A DNA stretch of 64,000 nucleotides from Paraburkholderia sabiae. GTDB lineage: Bacteria; Pseudomonadota; Gammaproteobacteria; Burkholderiales; Burkholderiaceae. A model generated the notes under the pieces. That model was not told where the DNA came from. It saw only the letters and a program-made list of their open reading frames with translations, and made no database searches. This document shows positions 62,143 to 64,000 of this stretch, piece after piece. A program made the position numbers and the translations under genes. Where the stretch lies: the NCBI RefSeq assembly GCF_030412785.1, contig NZ_CP125295.1, positions 1,860,001-1,924,000 of the forward strand, written 5' to 3'. The stretch's first letter is position 1. The number at the start of each line of letters is the position of its first letter.

Positions 62143-64000
62143 ATGTCGCAAGGACTGCTCGATGCACAAAACGGCAAGCCGCGCGATGACGATCATGCCG
62201 CTCTCTCGCGCCGCACGTTTCTCAAGTTCAGCGCGAGCGTCGCTGCCATGGCGGGCGGTGGACTCATGCTCGGTTTCAGCGTCACCGCACGCGGCCAGGG
62301 CGACGTACGCAAGACGGTGATCGGCGGCGACGGCGTGGAGACGCCGCAAAACGGCGTGTTCGCGCCCAACGCGTTCGTGCAGATCGACACGGCAGGCAAG
62401 GTCTCGCTGATCATTCCGAAGGTCGAAATGGGCCAGGGCGTGTACACGTCGATTCCGATGCTGATCGCGGAAGAACTCGAAGTGCCGCTCGACAGCGTCA
62501 CCGTCGATCACGCGCCGCCCAACGAAAAGCTCTTCACGGATCCGTTGCTCGGCGGCCAGCTGACGGGCGGCTCGACGTCGATCCGCTACGCGTGGGAACC
62601 GATGCGCCGAGCGGGCGCGACCGCACGCACGCTGCTGATCAACGCGGCCGCGCAGCAGTGGCAGGTCGAACCCGCGTCGTGTCATGCGGAGAACGGCCAG
62701 GTGATTCATGCCGACACGAAACGCAGCATCGCGTATGGACAACTCGTCGAAGCGGCGGCGAAGCTGCCCGTTCCCGAGAACGTGCCGCTCAAGGACCCGA
62801 AGGATTTCAAGCTGATCGGCACGCAGGCGAAGCGCCTCGATTCGCCGGAGAAGGTGGACGGCAGCGCGATCTTCGGCCTCGACGTGCGTCTGCCCGACAT
62901 GGTGTACGCGGCCATCGTCAATTGCCCGGTGTTCGGCGGCACGCTCGCGAGCGTCGACGATACGGCGGCGAAGAAGATTCCCGGCGTGCGGCAGATCGTG
63001 AAGTTCGACAACGGCGTGGCCGTGATCGGCGATCACACGTGGGCCGCGAAACGCGGCGCGTCGGCGTTGACGATCACGTGGAACGAAGGCGCGGGCGCGA
63101 CGGTGTCGACGAAGACGATCTTCGACGATCTGGCGAAGGCGTCGCAAGGCAACGGTGCCGTCGCGCGCAAGGAAGGCGACGTGAACAACGCGTTTTCGCA
63201 GGCGAAGACGCGCATCGATGCCGTGTATCAGCAGCCGTTTCTCGCGCACGCGACGATGGAGCCGATCAACTGCACGGTGCACGTGAAGCCCGACAGCTGC
63301 GAGATCTGGGTCGGCACGCAGGTGCCGACGCGGGCGCGCGATGCGGGCGCGAAGGTCACGGGTCTACCCGCCGACAAGATCATCGTGCACAACTTCCTGC
63401 TCGGCGGCGGCTTTGGGCGACGGCTCGAGTTCGACATGGTCACGCAGGCGACGAAGGTAGCGAAACAGCTGAACGTGCCCGTCAAAGTGGTGTGGACGCG
63501 CGAGGAAGACATCCAGCACGACATGTTCCGGCCGGCCTACTACGACAGGATTTCCGCGGGGCTCGATGCGAACGGCAAGCCGATTGCGTGGCAGCATCGC
63601 ATCGTCGGTTCGTCGATTCTCTCGCGATTCGCGCCGCCCGCCGTCAAGAACGGCGTCGATCCCGATGCCGTCGAAGTGGCCGCCGATCTGCCGTACGACC
63701 TGCCGAACCAGCTGATCGATTACGTGCGCCAGGAACCGCGCGACATACCGACGGCGTTCTGGCGCGGCGTCGGGCCGACGCGTGGCACATGGGTCGTCGA
63801 GAGTTTCATCGACGAACTCGCGGTGCAGGCCAAGGTCGATCCCGTGAAGTATCGGCGCGATCTGCTCGGCAAGACGCCGCGCGCGTTGAATGTGTTGAAC
63901 GTCGCGACGCAGGCAGCAGGCTGGGGCAACGCGGTGCCGAAGGGGCAGGGGCGCGGCGTGTCGGTGATGCATGCGTTCGGCAGCTTCTTTTCGATGGTGG
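62143..64000 (+). CDS. iorB: Molybdopterin-binding large subunit, 5' part (IorB type)
   Basis: The frame is open to the window end, giving 619 codons. The N-terminus has a Tat signal, LSRRTFLKFSASVAAMAGGG (about 22-41). The body has KVEMGQGVYTSIPMLIAEEL, GGQLTGGSTSIRYAW, LAHATMEPINCTVHV and FLLGGGFGRRLEFD, which are Mo-cofactor and active-site segments of the xanthine dehydrogenase/aldehyde oxidase family. The GQGVYT pattern with an exported precursor fits the IorB/periplasmic aldehyde oxidoreductase branch. The ATG at 62143 has GGAGG upstream. The C-terminal part lies outside the window. Confidence 0.88.
   Translation, partial: MSQGLLDAQNGKPRDDDHAALSRRTFLKFSASVAAMAGGGLMLGFSVTARGQGDVRKTVIGGDGVETPQNGVFAPNAFVQIDTAGKVSLIIPKVEMGQGVYTSIPMLIAEELEVPLDSVTVDHAPPNEKLFTDPLLGGQLTGGSTSIRYAWEPMRRAGATARTLLINAAAQQWQVEPASCHAENGQVIHADTKRSIAYGQLVEAAAKLPVPENVPLKDPKDFKLIGTQAKRLDSPEKVDGSAIFGLDVRLPDMVYAAIVNCPVFGGTLASVDDTAAKKIPGVRQIVKFDNGVAVIGDHTWAAKRGASALTITWNEGAGATVSTKTIFDDLAKASQGNGAVARKEGDVNNAFSQAKTRIDAVYQQPFLAHATMEPINCTVHVKPDSCEIWVGTQVPTRARDAGAKVTGLPADKIIVHNFLLGGGFGRRLEFDMVTQATKVAKQLNVPVKVVWTREEDIQHDMFRPAYYDRISAGLDANGKPIAWQHRIVGSSILSRFAPPAVKNGVDPDAVEVAADLPYDLPNQLIDYVRQEPRDIPTAFWRGVGPTRGTWVVESFIDELAVQAKVDPVKYRRDLLGKTPRALNVLNVATQAAGWGNAVPKGQGRGVSVMHAFGSFFSMV

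Overview
The window looks like part of a Burkholderiaceae chromosome or megaplasmid, most likely Paraburkholderia, Caballeronia or Burkholderia. The reasons are the high GC and strong G/C third-position codon use, two short OmpC-type porins, a small DUF3331 protein, a cepacian-like exopolysaccharide (EPS) locus, a bcsDPQABZC cellulose operon, and a dispersed hairpin repeat of a kind I associate with this group. No rRNA, tRNA, CRISPR array or phage was seen.

Region 1 (1-16.2 kb) handles quaternary amines. It runs from the end of a glycine betaine demethylase reductase (gbcB-like), through a betaine-type binding protein, an APC permease, purU (C1 disposal from demethylation), a LysR regulator with divergent choline sulfatase betC, a choline binding protein and a porin, to a carnitine block. 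That block is cdhR, divergent from caiX-cdhC-cdhA-cdhB plus an esterase. Choline sulfate, choline and carnitine would all funnel to glycine betaine and then glycine. Three solute-binding proteins occur without any ABC permease or ATPase gene. A pair of head-to-head repeats fills 726-1385.

Region 2 (16.2-19.1 kb) holds a DUF3331 gene, an AI-2E/PerM-type membrane protein and an OpgC-type membrane acyltransferase.

Region 3 (19.5-41.8 kb) is a Wzx/Wzy-type EPS cluster. It contains ugd, a low-molecular-weight tyrosine phosphatase, a Wza-type export lipoprotein, a tyrosine autokinase, a GT2, a Wzy-like polymerase, a GT4, a flippase, a double-domain glycosyltransferase, a GDP-mannose synthase (ManC type) and another GT4. 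It ends in a decayed zone with a dead IS30 copy, an O-acyltransferase gene split by a 0.9-kb IS5-family element, and two further acyltransferase scraps. On the opposite strand a GlxA-type AraC regulator is followed 3 nt later by a WcaJ-type priming transferase. Base composition is mosaic: 27.6-33.2 kb looks like the core genome, while both flanks are visibly more AT-rich.

Region 4 (42.2-48.2 kb) has a second porin, a GDP-mannose hydrolase-like Nudix gene divergent from a DeoR regulator with repeated operator-like boxes between them, an SRPBCC protein, a degenerate LysM/LytM lipoprotein (NlpD-like), an alpha/beta hydrolase with an Asp nucleophile and a small conserved hypothetical.

Region 5 (48.5-61.4 kb) is the cellulose operon bcsD-bcsP-bcsQ-bcsA-bcsB-bcsZ-bcsC, tightly packed and partly translationally coupled. 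Its BcsC carries an unusual Tyr/Pro/Gln-rich linker. Together regions 3 and 5 form a two-polymer biofilm locus.

Region 6 (61.7 kb to the end) holds a [2Fe-2S] subunit and the start of a Tat-exported molybdenum hydroxylase large subunit (IorAB type), cut by the window edge.
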